A stretch of DNA of 64,000 nt from an uncultured Pseudomonadota bacterium (lineage in GTDB: Bacteria > Pseudomonadota > Alphaproteobacteria > RF32 > CAG-239): positions 79,185-143,184 of the forward strand of contig CASFUZ010000002.1 of the NCBI GenBank assembly GCA_949298065.1, written 5' to 3'. Position numbers and translations under genes: made by a program. Under the pieces are notes generated by a model. It ran no database searches and had not been told where the DNA came from. It saw nothing but the letters and a program-made list of their open reading frames with translations. Positions 35,564 to 44,549 of the stretch are shown in pieces. Numbering within the stretch: position 1 is the stretch's first letter; each line of letters starts with the position of its first letter.

Positions 35564-36755
35564 CAGCCACAACTCCCGTTTGTTTGGGCAACAAAATAAA
35601 ATAACGACCTTCAGAGTTCATCCGACCGGCATAATCCAAAACATCATCTTTGCCGGAACCCCAAAAATAATCTCCTCTAACAGCACCTTTTATTGCACCG
35701 CCGATATCTTGCGCCACCACCAGTTTTTCAATTTTTTCCTTATCCGGTCCTGTTGTTTCCAACCACAAAAGCGCCCCGAGCGGAATATATTTTCTGTCAA
35801 CCGCCAAAGACCTTCCGGCGCGCAATGGCACGCCCTGTGCTCCAATCGGACCTTCGGCGTCCACCAGGCGATGAAAAACATAGCGTTTGTTCTCAGCCAT
35901 ATTATCCAAAGCCAACTGACCGTTTTTTTTCAGCCATTTTTTGATTTTACCCATAGAGGCTTCACCAGGCTTAATCAAGCCTTTACTCAACAATATGCTG
36001 CCGATTCCCTTAAAAGCATGCCCATTGTTGTCCGCATAACCCACACGCACCTTGCGACCATCATCCAAATCAGCCACCGCCGAGCCCTGAATCTGCATCA
36101 CATAAATATCAACGGGATCATCCCCCCAAAGCAACACCGGCGCATCTCCGGCTCCGGCCTCAATTTCGGCACGGGTATAATAAGGCACCAACTTTTGTTC
36201 TTTAACCCGCCCGACATATCTTTTGGAAGGCTGTGTTTCGTCAAAATCTTTTACGTTAAACTCTATCAAATCATTCGGGCGACCATAAATCGGATATTTG
36301 TACTTATCGCTTTTGTGATAAGACGCATTGAGAGAAGATTCATAATACGATGTGAATTTTCCGATCTCTGAGCCACTTCCTACCACTAAACTTGGAATAA
36401 AATTCTTTTCCAAAAATGCTCTAAAATCATCGGCAGATAAAATCCCCCGCGCCGCAAAATCCCGACAAATTGCTTGATAATCCGCGGTTTTAATTTTCAC
36501 CATCGCATTAGAAAGATACTCACTCTTCTCACCGCTTATTTTAGCGCAAGAATCTGCAAAAGCGCGAATAGCTTGGCTCATATCATCATTTTTCCAGTTT
36601 GCCAAAGCACCAAAAATTGTCGGCAGCACCTTAACTTCAGGCACAACGACAACTTCTTCGGTTTTTTCTTCAACCGATTCTTTGGTTTTTTCTTCTTCCT
36701 TGCCGCAAGCAAAAAGCAACAAGGAAAGAGCAAGAGTAAAAACAACGCGTTTCAT
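35556..36755 (-). CDS. mltA: Membrane-bound lytic murein transglycosylase A
   Basis: MltA cleaves peptidoglycan glycan strands, forming 1,6-anhydro-MurNAc. The N-terminus is a lipoprotein signal with lipobox LLFACG (Cys17). The MltA domain follows with GKFTSYYESSLNAS, YPIYGRP, MQIQGSAVADLDDGRKVRVGYADNNGHAF, and the C-terminal 3D region AVDRKYIPLGALLWLET and VAQDIGGAIKG. The 399-residue length is normal. It overlaps the tim44-like gene by one base (TAATG). AmpG, encoded at 38128, would import the products made by this enzyme. Confidence 0.94.
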   Translation of the reverse strand: MKRVVFTLALSLLLFACGKEEEKTKESVEEKTEEVVVVPEVKVLPTIFGALANWKNDDMSQAIRAFADSCAKISGEKSEYLSNAMVKIKTADYQAICRDFAARGILSADDFRAFLEKNFIPSLVVGSGSEIGKFTSYYESSLNASYHKSDKYKYPIYGRPNDLIEFNVKDFDETQPSKRYVGRVKEQKLVPYYTRAEIEAGAGDAPVLLWGDDPVDIYVMQIQGSAVADLDDGRKVRVGYADNNGHAFKGIGSILLSKGLIKPGEASMGKIKKWLKKNGQLALDNMAENKRYVFHRLVDAEGPIGAQGVPLRAGRSLAVDRKYIPLGALLWLETTGPDKEKIEKLVVAQDIGGAIKGAVRGDYFWGSGKDDVLDYAGRMNSEGRYFILLPKQTGVVADD

Positions 36756-37423
36756 TATTTTTTCGTAGAAACTAACATCCAGTTGGGGTTGGTAGAGCTG
36801 AGAGCTCTTTCAAAGGTCCAGTTATCGGTAATATTTTGAATAAAGTTCTCATCACCTTCAATAACTTCGCCGTTTTTATCTTTCAAAATATTAACCTGTT
36901 CACTGACAAACTTAACGGTAATTTTGGCAACACCGTTTTTGGTGATTTTTGCATCAACAATTTCAACATCATCAAAGCCGATAAAATCCGTCTCGGAAGT
37001 AATACCGTCAGCTTTGCGCTTTTCAATAATTTCCTGAAATTTTTTAAGCAAAGTTTTGTTAACCAGCATTTCAAGCGTTTCAACATCGCCTTTGCTGAAA
37101 GCAACAACAATAATCTCAAAGGCTTTCTCAGCACCGCTCAAAAACTTCTCGCGATTAAAGCCGGGCATCTGAAGCAAAACTTTATCAACTTCGCTAAGCT
37201 CTTCATCAGGAATCTTAACTTCTTCCGTTCTAGCCTGATTCGCTTCTTCGGCAGCCTTTTTTTCAGCCTCTTTGACAATGATATCAAAAATCTTGGCCGC
37301 GCTTTCGTCAGACATTTTGTGTTGTTCAAAATTATCAGGCCTTGTTCCAAGCAAACTTTTAAGCTTACTGAAAATCAACACCACCACAACCAACAAAATG
37401 ATAATATCCAAATACGCAGCCAT
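36755..37423 (-). CDS. Tim44-like membrane-anchored protein
   Basis: Tim44-domain proteins resemble the matrix protein Tim44 of the mitochondrial import motor; their bacterial role is poorly known. The 222-residue protein has one N-terminal membrane helix (about residues 4-20, LDIIILLVVVVLIF) and a C-terminal Tim44/NTF2-like domain (about residues 90-220) ending WTFERALSSTNPNWMLVSTKK, the characteristic end motif. It leads the tim44-mltA-smr operon and faces secB, as in many alphaproteobacteria. Confidence 0.88.
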   Translation of the reverse strand: MAAYLDIIILLVVVVLIFSKLKSLLGTRPDNFEQHKMSDESAAKIFDIIVKEAEKKAAEEANQARTEEVKIPDEELSEVDKVLLQMPGFNREKFLSGAEKAFEIIVVAFSKGDVETLEMLVNKTLLKKFQEIIEKRKADGITSETDFIGFDDVEIVDAKITKNGVAKITVKFVSEQVNILKDKNGEVIEGDENFIQNITDNWTFERALSSTNPNWMLVSTKK

Positions 37424-37501
37424 TTTTTCCTCATCAAAAATCTAAATCTATCTTCTTATTAATATATAGCTAAATTGGCGTTTATTATCAACTATAAATA
37501 T

Positions 37502-37530
37502 TTGACGACTGATATTATTTATTGTATTGC
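37502..37530 (+). promoter_or_regulatory. Possible promoter of secB
   Basis: TTGACG (37502-37507) and TATTGC (37525-37530) are 17 bases apart, about 40 bases before the secB ATG. The -35 is good, the -10 weak. Confidence 0.35.
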
Positions 37531-37570
37531 TAAGATAAATAATATTAGCTTGTTTAAGGAGATTTTTTTA

Positions 37571-38041
37571 ATGAGTGAAGAGAACAAGACCAGTAATGAC
37601 AACGAACAACCGACAAATCAAAACCCTCAACCGGCCATAATGATTAACACGCAATATATCAAAGACTTATCTTTAGAAATTCCTCATGCACCGGAAATTT
37701 TTAAGGAAATTACATCTGCACCCGAGGTTCAAATTAATGTTGAAGTCGGCTATCAAACTCTGGAAAATAACTTTTACAATGTTGAACTCAAAATCAATAT
37801 GAACGGCGATGTCAATCACCAAAAACTTTTCATTTTGGAATTAACTTATGCAGCTGTTGTCGCCTTAAATGTTCCCTCCGAACATACTGAACCCGTATTG
37901 ATGATTGAAATTCCACGGCTTATCTTCCCCTTTGCGCGCAATGTTGTAACCAATTGCTTGGTTGAGGGAGGGCTTCCGCCGTTTATGATAAACCCGATTG
38001 ACTTTGTAACGATGTACAACAATCGCAAAAACCAACATTAG
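37571..38041 (+). CDS. secB: Protein-export chaperone SecB
   Basis: SecB keeps precursor proteins unfolded and delivers them to SecA. After a polar 25-residue start the family sequence is clear: INTQYIKDLSLEIPHAPEIF, FILELTYAAVVAL, IEIPRLIFPFARNVV, and the hallmark GGLPPFMINPIDFVTMY. At 156 residues it has normal length. AAGGAG precedes the ATG at 37571. It is monocistronic, divergent from the tim44-mltA operon, and ends at a strong terminator. Confidence 0.95.
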   Translation: MSEENKTSNDNEQPTNQNPQPAIMINTQYIKDLSLEIPHAPEIFKEITSAPEVQINVEVGYQTLENNFYNVELKINMNGDVNHQKLFILELTYAAVVALNVPSEHTEPVLMIEIPRLIFPFARNVVTNCLVEGGLPPFMINPIDFVTMYNNRKNQH

Positions 38042-38071
38042 AAAAAACCCCGCATTCAGCGGGGTTTTTTA
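38042..38071. terminator. Intrinsic terminator after secB
   Basis: AAAAAACCCCGC and GCGGGGTTTTTT form a perfect stem around ATTCA, with T-tract on both strands. Confidence 0.9.
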
Positions 38072-38127
38072 TTAAAAATTTAACTTATTTCTCTTATTCT
38101 TACGCACAAAGAAAGAGAGAAAAAACT

Positions 38128-39414
38128 ATGCTAAAAAGATGGCTGTCAGCGGCAAGAATTTATATGGATAAGCGAATGCTTACCATGATTGCGCTCGGAT
38201 TCTCCAGCGGCTTTCCTCTGCTTTTGGTTTTCGGCACGCTAAATTTATGGCTTAAAGACGCAGGCATTTCTTATGCTGCCATCGGACTTTTTTCTTTGGT
38301 CAAAACCCCATATAGCTTCAAATGGGCTTGGTCGCCGCTGATTGACCGCATCCGTTTGCCTTTATTTTGTCGCCTTGGTCGCCGCCGTGGTTGGGCTTTG
38401 TTCACACAGATTATTCTGATGTCATCCATTTTATGTATGTCAACAGTTAACCCTTCAGCAACGCCTCTGACTATGGCTTTCTTTGCTGTTTTGGTAACCA
38501 TCGCGTCCGCCTCACAAGACATTGTGCTTGACGCTTATCGTATTGAAAGTTTTTCAAGCAAAGAGCAAGGTGCAGGTGTAGCTATTTTTGTTTTGGGTTA
38601 TCGTTTTGGTCTCATCTTCTCGGGTGCTGGCGCTATCTGGATGGCTTCCGTTATGAGCTGGAACAATGTTTATGTCATTATGTCATTCGGTGCTCTTGTA
38701 GGTATAATTGCGATTCTCTGCTCCAAAGAACCGGCGCAAGATTCAAAAAAAGCCCAAATTTCATACTCCGGTTCACTTCGCAAACGCATCAAAAAATTTC
38801 TGCTGACTGCGGTTTATGACCCCTTCAAAGACTTTATGCGCAAACCGGATTGGGCAATCATTTTGCTCTTTATCTTTTTCTACCGTATGAGTGATGCTTA
38901 CATGGGCCCCATGGCCTACCCTTTTTATGATGATATGGGGTTTAGTAAGGTAGAGATTGCTTATGTCAGCAAACTTTACGGGATGATAGCCACGATTCTC
39001 GGCGGCATTGCCGGAGGACTGATAATCAATCGCTTCGGCATAATGAAATCTCTGTTCTGGTTTGGTCTTTTGCAAGGCATAACCAACTTGATGTTTGTAG
39101 CCCAATCTTACGCCGGACATAATATATATCTGCTCACCATAACCATTTCTTTAGACAATATTTCGGCCGGAATGGGCACAACGGCTCTAGTGGCATATTT
39201 GTCTTCTTTATGCAATGTTGCCTACACCGCCACACAATATGCATTGCTTTCTTCTTTGATGAGTTTTGCCCGAGATGTTTTTGCTGCCACCAGCGGATTT
39301 TTGGCAGACCGAGTCAGTTGGGATATATTTTTCTTCACAACTGCTTTAATGGTCATCCCCGGACTAATTCTGCTGGCTTATTTAACAAAAAAATACCCCA
39401 CAAAACATAAATAA
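38128..39414 (+). CDS. ampG: AmpG-like muropeptide permease (MFS)
   Basis: AmpG imports GlcNAc-anhydroMurNAc peptides for cell-wall recycling. The 428-residue protein has about twelve membrane helices and the AmpG-type N-terminus: LGFSSGFPLLLVFGTLNLWL, AAIGLFSLVKTPYSFKWAWSPLIDR, then SASQDIVLDAYRIE. These distinguish it from general MFS exporters. A cytoplasmic loop near residues 200-235 splits the two halves. It complements mltA at 35556. It converges with the next gene with a 3-base gap and no terminator. Confidence 0.88.
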   Translation: MLKRWLSAARIYMDKRMLTMIALGFSSGFPLLLVFGTLNLWLKDAGISYAAIGLFSLVKTPYSFKWAWSPLIDRIRLPLFCRLGRRRGWALFTQIILMSSILCMSTVNPSATPLTMAFFAVLVTIASASQDIVLDAYRIESFSSKEQGAGVAIFVLGYRFGLIFSGAGAIWMASVMSWNNVYVIMSFGALVGIIAILCSKEPAQDSKKAQISYSGSLRKRIKKFLLTAVYDPFKDFMRKPDWAIILLFIFFYRMSDAYMGPMAYPFYDDMGFSKVEIAYVSKLYGMIATILGGIAGGLIINRFGIMKSLFWFGLLQGITNLMFVAQSYAGHNIYLLTITISLDNISAGMGTTALVAYLSSLCNVAYTATQYALLSSLMSFARDVFAATSGFLADRVSWDIFFFTTALMVIPGLILLAYLTKKYPTKHK

Positions 39415-39417
39415 ACA

Positions 39418-40272
39418 TTACCGGTCGTGCAAATTGTTCAAAGACAAATTACGTCTGACCAAACCTTTTTTGTTAGATTTTATTTTATCCGGCATCTCTT
39501 TTTTGCGCTTTTTCTTAACATCTTGACCGGATTTTTTAAGAATCTTTTTAGCAAGTTCATTATTTTCTTTAGCTGCAATTTTGGCTAATTCTTCATCGGA
39601 AAGGTTCTTTTCACCGGCTTTTAACAAAGCATCCAAAGACATTCCTTCCAAACCTTTTGTTCCTGCAATATCTTTAACCCTTTTAACCCCGCGTAAGGTC
39701 TGAATAACTTTACCTTCCGGAATTTTTTTAGTCGCCGTTTTTTCTTTTTGGCTCAACATATCTCCGACAGCTTGCTTGGCAATATTTTCCAAAGGCTCAT
39801 TTGATTGCTGATTTTTCACAATCGCTCTTTGCTCAAAACCGTTTAATCCGGCTTGCTTAGCCATATGGGCAGCTGTTGCCAAAGCCTCCATTTTTCCGGC
39901 CATCCGCTGCATATTCATATTTTGCAGTTCTTCCTGATGGTGCAGAAGCTTTTTTTCCTCTTCGTTCAGTGCATTCATCAAAGAGTTAGCCTGATTAAGC
40001 TGCTCCAGACTGTCCGGAACATACTGAAACTCCTCTTCCTCATCGTCATCATACTCAGAAGAAACATCAATAGTTCTAACCTTTTTACGAATTCTTTTTA
40101 GCCCTTTAGGTAAATTTTCAGCAACCGGAGCAATTGGAGCTTTAAGGACATTTTTCTTTGCCGCCGAATATACCGCCGCTTTTTTCTGATTAATTCTAAG
40201 AGTCAATCTTTCGCTTGGTTCGGAATTATTTTTTTTCCACTCAATATTCGGATTTGAAACATCTTCTTTCAT
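39418..40272 (-). CDS. Charged coiled-coil protein of unknown function
   Basis: No family was recognised. The 284-residue soluble protein has a basic first 70 residues, an acidic patch (YDDDEEEEFQYV), a coiled coil around residues 90-125 (LNQANSLMNALNEEEKKLLHHQ), and a Lys-rich end. Composition resembles the larger protein at 16784-18178, which suggests a lineage-specific class. It is monocistronic on the minus strand. Confidence 0.65.
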   Translation of the reverse strand: MKEDVSNPNIEWKKNNSEPSERLTLRINQKKAAVYSAAKKNVLKAPIAPVAENLPKGLKRIRKKVRTIDVSSEYDDDEEEEFQYVPDSLEQLNQANSLMNALNEEEKKLLHHQEELQNMNMQRMAGKMEALATAAHMAKQAGLNGFEQRAIVKNQQSNEPLENIAKQAVGDMLSQKEKTATKKIPEGKVIQTLRGVKRVKDIAGTKGLEGMSLDALLKAGEKNLSDEELAKIAAKENNELAKKILKKSGQDVKKKRKKEMPDKIKSNKKGLVRRNLSLNNLHDR

Positions 40273-40359
40273 TCAAAGCTCCACAAATATATCCCTACTG
40301 GTCACCAAACATATATTAAAATGCCATATTCAGCCCATTTTGTCAAATATTAACAGATT

Positions 40360-42042
40360 TTACAAAATTTGCTTATATGTAATCATAATAGAACCATCAG
40401 AAAGAGCCGCTGTTAAAACTTCAATTGACGTTCCATCACTACGTTTCAGATTAAAACTCTTGGTTGTCAAACTGGTCAAATGTTTAATAATATCTTTTTT
40501 AAGCCCCGTCCAATCATCTACATTAGCAAAAAACTTAGCCTGAGCCTCAATAATCTCATCAATTCCGGGCTCGCTTTGCAAAAGTACCTCATCAACCATC
40601 CACAAACTCAAATAAGCCTTATTATAAAAGACCAAACGCCCGTTGGCTCCAAAAATCAAAACCGGATCAAACAAATTATCCAAAATCTCTTTTTGTACCG
40701 AAAGCAAGGAATTATAAGCTCGCCTTGTCGCCAAACGGTCGGTAACATCTTCAAAAGCAAACACCAAACCACCCATGGGATGTGGCGCGCGCACACGCCG
40801 AAAAGTTCGTCCATCCGGCAAATGAAGCATATCTTCCTTAGGCTCAATGATTGAAGAAAATTCCTTTTGCTCATCATTTTTATACAAGCGAAAATCCGGA
40901 ACCTCCGGCAACATTCTTTTTTCTCTGATAACATCCAAAAACATCGCATAGGTCGGAGAGCTTTCCAGCCAAACATCTTCTAACTTCCAAAAATTAGCAA
41001 ATGCTTTGTTATAAAAAGAGAGCTTAAACTTATCATCAAACACGGCAAAAGCTGTACCCAAAGCACCCAAAATTTCCAAATGTGCATTTTGATGCAGTTT
41101 AAGATTTCGCTTCAGGTCATCAAGTTCCGTAACCTCAATCAAAGCACCTGCCGTACAAATCTTGTCCAAACTTTGCTCCATATGAAACGGTGTTTCTATC
41201 GCCTCAAACGAGTGCCTTTTACCGTCTTTAACAACAGATACTGTTTCTTTCTTTACTTTATTAGCGCTATGAGCTTTTAAGGCCAAATTTCTTAAAATAC
41301 TATCACCACCTGCCGACTGAATTTCTATTCCCTCATTCAAAATTTCTTCTTGTGAGGAATCCGGCACAAAATCAACATATTTCTTATTAACCAAAACAGG
41401 TTTCAAATCCTCGTTTCTAAGCCAAACCGGATAAGGAATATTATCAATCAAATCACGTAGCAGCAAAACCTTTTCCTGAGCTGCGTCTTTTTCTTTTTCC
41501 AACAACTCAATCCGACCGGATTCAAAACTGACATCTCTGAACCAAATCATATCGCAATAGATATTGCCGTCCAAACCATTAATTCTGGAGCCTGCCAGTT
41601 TAATATGTTTTCCGCTGGATTTCAGAACAAACTCTTCCTCAAAAGAAACCCCGTCATCCATCAATAAGCTGACATATTTAACCAATTTCTTAGCATCATC
41701 TTTATAAAAAGTCCTTAAAACATCTTCAAAAGAGGAGTTTGTACCTTTTTCCAGATTTAATATAACCGCCAACCGCCGCGAACAACGTTCTCTGATGGTT
41801 TTTCTTGGGTCATTAACCTTTTCATCAGGATAAATAAAAGCAAAATAACCGTCTTTGGAAGCATAAAGAGTTTCGGCATAGCGTTCTCTGTCTCTGTTCA
41901 AAAAATAATTTCTTTGCTTCAATTTCAAAACCTTAACGGCATCAACAAACCACAATCCAAGCAACAAAACAAACACCGCCGCCAAAGCATACCAAAGCTC
42001 CGGCGCAGCATAAAACATATCTTGTAACAGCTCAAAACTCAT
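40360..42042 (-). CDS. Membrane-anchored multi-PAS protein without a kinase domain
   Basis: The 560-residue protein has one N-terminal membrane helix (about residues 13-33) and three or four PAS-like modules. The clearest are residues 195-300 (LLRDLIDNIPYPVWLRNEDLKPVLVNKKY), 345-440 (ILGALGTAFAVFDDKFKLSFYNKAF), and 455-555 (EILDNLFDPVLIFGANGRLVFYNKAY). Related alphaproteobacterial proteins near tsaE/tsaB usually continue into a histidine kinase; here the protein stops after the last PAS domain and no kinase remnant is visible downstream. It may be a sensor lacking its output, or act through a partner. Confidence 0.8.
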   Translation of the reverse strand: MSFELLQDMFYAAPELWYALAAVFVLLLGLWFVDAVKVLKLKQRNYFLNRDRERYAETLYASKDGYFAFIYPDEKVNDPRKTIRERCSRRLAVILNLEKGTNSSFEDVLRTFYKDDAKKLVKYVSLLMDDGVSFEEEFVLKSSGKHIKLAGSRINGLDGNIYCDMIWFRDVSFESGRIELLEKEKDAAQEKVLLLRDLIDNIPYPVWLRNEDLKPVLVNKKYVDFVPDSSQEEILNEGIEIQSAGGDSILRNLALKAHSANKVKKETVSVVKDGKRHSFEAIETPFHMEQSLDKICTAGALIEVTELDDLKRNLKLHQNAHLEILGALGTAFAVFDDKFKLSFYNKAFANFWKLEDVWLESSPTYAMFLDVIREKRMLPEVPDFRLYKNDEQKEFSSIIEPKEDMLHLPDGRTFRRVRAPHPMGGLVFAFEDVTDRLATRRAYNSLLSVQKEILDNLFDPVLIFGANGRLVFYNKAYLSLWMVDEVLLQSEPGIDEIIEAQAKFFANVDDWTGLKKDIIKHLTSLTTKSFNLKRSDGTSIEVLTAALSDGSIMITYKQIL

Positions 42043-42139
42043 AAATTTTCTGATTTTTTATTAAAATTATTGTCTGTTTCTATAATCTATAATATAAAAA
42101 CAATTAGTAAAACTCAAAAATGTAAGGCAAGTGAATAAA

Positions 42140-42796
42140 ATGTATACTTTGGCTTTTGATACCACCGCCAACGGCGTTTCCATCCTGTTAAGCAAAGACG
42201 GCCACACGGTTGACGCCTTTCAAGAGGAAATGGACTTCGGACAAGCAGAAGTTCTCATCCCCGAAATCCGCAATACGCTGGAAGCCGAAAATATCCAATT
42301 CAAAGATTTAGACTTAGCTGTTGTTTGCACCGGTCCGGGTTCTTTTACCGGCGTTCGTTCATCCATCTCGGCAGCCAGAGCTTTCGGCTTGGCTTGCCCC
42401 AACACAAAAATCATCGGCGTTTCAGCCTTTGAGGCTTATGTTCACGGTCTCCAGCCAGATGAAGTTGCCACGATTAACGCCGTTATCATTGAAACAAAGC
42501 GAGAAGATTTTTATTACCAGCTTTTTGATGATAAAAAGAAAAAAATCACAGAACCTTCTGCCGGCACTTATGAAGAAATAATCAACCAATTGCGTGGCCC
42601 AAAAATTACTTTGGTTGGTGATGGCGTGGAGAGATTTTTAAATAAACCGAGCGGTTTGAGCCTCCATGTTATCAAAATGCTCAATTGCCCGCCGATAGAA
42701 GACTTGGCCGCTTGCGGAATATACAAATATCAAAACAAGATTTTTGACTTTCCCAAACCGCTATATCTTCGTGCGCCGGATGTTTGCATCAAATAA
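42140..42796 (+). CDS. tsaB: tRNA threonylcarbamoyladenosine biosynthesis protein TsaB
   Basis: TsaB is the partner of TsaD in t6A37 tRNA modification. The 218-residue protein has the N-terminal ASKHA strand TLAFDTTANGVSILL, the hallmark VVCTGPGSFTGVRSSISAARAFGLA, and GVSAFEAYV. ATG 42140 matches the family start, but a GTG at 42131 has the better-placed AAGG. rimI, which normally follows tsaB, is missing. The last 36 bases overlap the converging PAP2 gene. Confidence 0.93.
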   Translation: MYTLAFDTTANGVSILLSKDGHTVDAFQEEMDFGQAEVLIPEIRNTLEAENIQFKDLDLAVVCTGPGSFTGVRSSISAARAFGLACPNTKIIGVSAFEAYVHGLQPDEVATINAVIIETKREDFYYQLFDDKKKKITEPSAGTYEEIINQLRGPKITLVGDGVERFLNKPSGLSLHVIKMLNCPPIEDLAACGIYKYQNKIFDFPKPLYLRAPDVCIK

Positions 42797-43393
42797 GAAC
42801 AAACGCTTATAGACAAACCATATCAAAACAAGCATCAATACGGCCGAAGACAAAACATCGGTCAGGAAATGTGCACCTTGCCCGATTCTAAACACCGCGG
42901 TAAGACAGCCGAAGACAAACGCTGCACCGACAGTCAATGGCTTGTACTTTTTCAGAGCCAACAAAGCCGGAGCAACAAGCCAAAAAGCCACGGCCGTATG
43001 ACCGGACATAAAAGAACAATCCCAAGAACATTGGTTGGATATTTCAAAAGGCAGGCTAAAAAGCTTATCACCGCCAAACTGTAAGATATCTTGCGGTCTT
43101 GCTCGCCCCCAAAAAGACTTAAATAAACCGTTTACAATCAAAATCGGCCCCAAAAACATTGTGCCCGAAGTCAAAAGCATAACCTTATCATCAATCCCGA
43201 CCAAGACCTTATGCTTCCTCTTACCCCAAAGCCATGCAAAAAAAATCAATACCGCAGAAAAAACAATTAGTTCAGGAATACCTTTTCTGATAAGGTTACC
43301 CAAAACACTCTCATTAAACACAAAATGCCCGTTGTCATAAAACAACGAGCTTACATAAATATCTATATCTGCGATTTTTTCGCGCCAAGACAT
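42761..43393 (-). CDS. PAP2-family membrane phosphatase
   Basis: PAP2 enzymes dephosphorylate lipids such as undecaprenyl diphosphate, phosphatidylglycerol phosphate or lipid A. The 210-residue protein has about five membrane helices and the three phosphatase motifs: KSFWGRARP, FMSGHTA, and FRIGQGAHFLTDV. It starts directly after the lptG stop, with no gap, so the two are cotranscribed. The link to LPS export makes a lipid A or carrier-lipid phosphatase plausible, but the substrate is not shown. Confidence 0.87.
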   Translation of the reverse strand: MSWREKIADIDIYVSSLFYDNGHFVFNESVLGNLIRKGIPELIVFSAVLIFFAWLWGKRKHKVLVGIDDKVMLLTSGTMFLGPILIVNGLFKSFWGRARPQDILQFGGDKLFSLPFEISNQCSWDCSFMSGHTAVAFWLVAPALLALKKYKPLTVGAAFVFGCLTAVFRIGQGAHFLTDVLSSAVLMLVLIWFVYKRLFLFDANIRRTKI

Positions 43394-44500
43394 CTAGCCG
43401 TCTTCCAAATGCAGCAAAATAGACACACTAATAAGCGTGGCAATCAAGGCCGGTGTCCAAGCTGCAAAAAACTCGGGTATATAACCGTTTATACCAAAAG
43501 CATAAATAACCTGAGATAAGAAATAAACAATAAAACCTGTCGCAATACCGCCAACAATCAAAAACATCACACCGCCGCGTCTGTTGTTGGGTCGCAAAGC
43601 AAACACAGCCGCCACCAACACCATAGCACAAAGCATCAAAGGCGAAGCCAATAATGTCAAAAACCGCATATGATGGCGCAAAGCCGAGAATCCGGACATT
43701 TCATAAAACTTAATTGTTGCCGGCAAATCCCAAAAAGATATGGCTTCAGGGTCAATAAAGTTTTCCTTAATTCTATCCACGGTCAAAGTTGTTTTATAAG
43801 ATACATTGTTTAGATTAAGAGTTGGTTTTCCGGCTTCAAAGACCTTCACATCTTTGAGCTCAAATTCATTATTTTCCAAAACGGCGGCAAAAGCCTGAAC
43901 ACGGCGCAAAATCTGTGAATCTCTGTCCATTTCCAAAATATCAATCTCACGCAACAAAAGATTATTTCCTTCTTGGCGCAAAGACTTTGCCTGCAAAACC
44001 AAAAACTTTTCGTCATCAATAGCTTCTCTAATCCACAAGCCTTTATCAGAAAACAACACGGCTTTCGGATTTTTGGTCTTAAAACGATAATCCAAAGTCT
44101 CATAGGCTTCATACATTTTGGCTGAAATTGGGTTAACAACGGTAATGTTCAAGACCCCAACCACAAAAACGGCAAACAAAACCGGAGCCAAAAATCCCCA
44201 AATAGAAACACCGGCCGCCCGAATAATAACAAATTCGTTGCTTTTGCTCAGCCGCCAAAACGTAATCATCGCCGCAATCATCATCACAAAAGGAAATACC
44301 ATTTCAAGCGTTCTGGGGAGCTTTGTAATTGCCATCTGCATAATAAACCAGGCATCAACATCAGGTCTGTCGGAAGTACGGCGCAACAGCTCAATAATCT
44401 CAAACATCAGCACAATACCCATAACCATAAGCAACACGGCCAGAAAATTAACAATAATCTGTTTTATTAAATATTTGCCAAGAATAAAATTAGGTTTCAT
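43394..44500 (-). CDS. lptG: LPS export ABC transporter permease LptG
   Basis: LptG is the second permease of the Lpt transporter. The 368-residue protein has the family layout: membrane helices at the start (LIKQIIVNFLAVLLMV), LSKSNEFVIIRAAGVSIWGFLAP after helix 2, the periplasmic jellyroll (about residues 130-260), and C-terminal helices with FALRPNNRRGGVMFLIVGG. The length and the RPNNRRGG loop distinguish it from LptF. It is followed without gap by a PAP2 phosphatase gene. Confidence 0.92.
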   Translation of the reverse strand: MKPNFILGKYLIKQIIVNFLAVLLMVMGIVLMFEIIELLRRTSDRPDVDAWFIMQMAITKLPRTLEMVFPFVMMIAAMITFWRLSKSNEFVIIRAAGVSIWGFLAPVLFAVFVVGVLNITVVNPISAKMYEAYETLDYRFKTKNPKAVLFSDKGLWIREAIDDEKFLVLQAKSLRQEGNNLLLREIDILEMDRDSQILRRVQAFAAVLENNEFELKDVKVFEAGKPTLNLNNVSYKTTLTVDRIKENFIDPEAISFWDLPATIKFYEMSGFSALRHHMRFLTLLASPLMLCAMVLVAAVFALRPNNRRGGVMFLIVGGIATGFIVYFLSQVIYAFGINGYIPEFFAAWTPALIATLISVSILLHLEDG

Positions 44501-44549
44501 CTGCTATACTTCTGTAGTCAATTTTGCCTTCAGGATATAAAAAATATTC

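Noticed and set aside
36836-37462. A 208-codon plus-strand frame opposite the tim44-like gene
   Set aside because: It is a shadow frame: Asn/Phe-rich composition typical of antisense reading, while the minus strand has a recognisable domain and operon.
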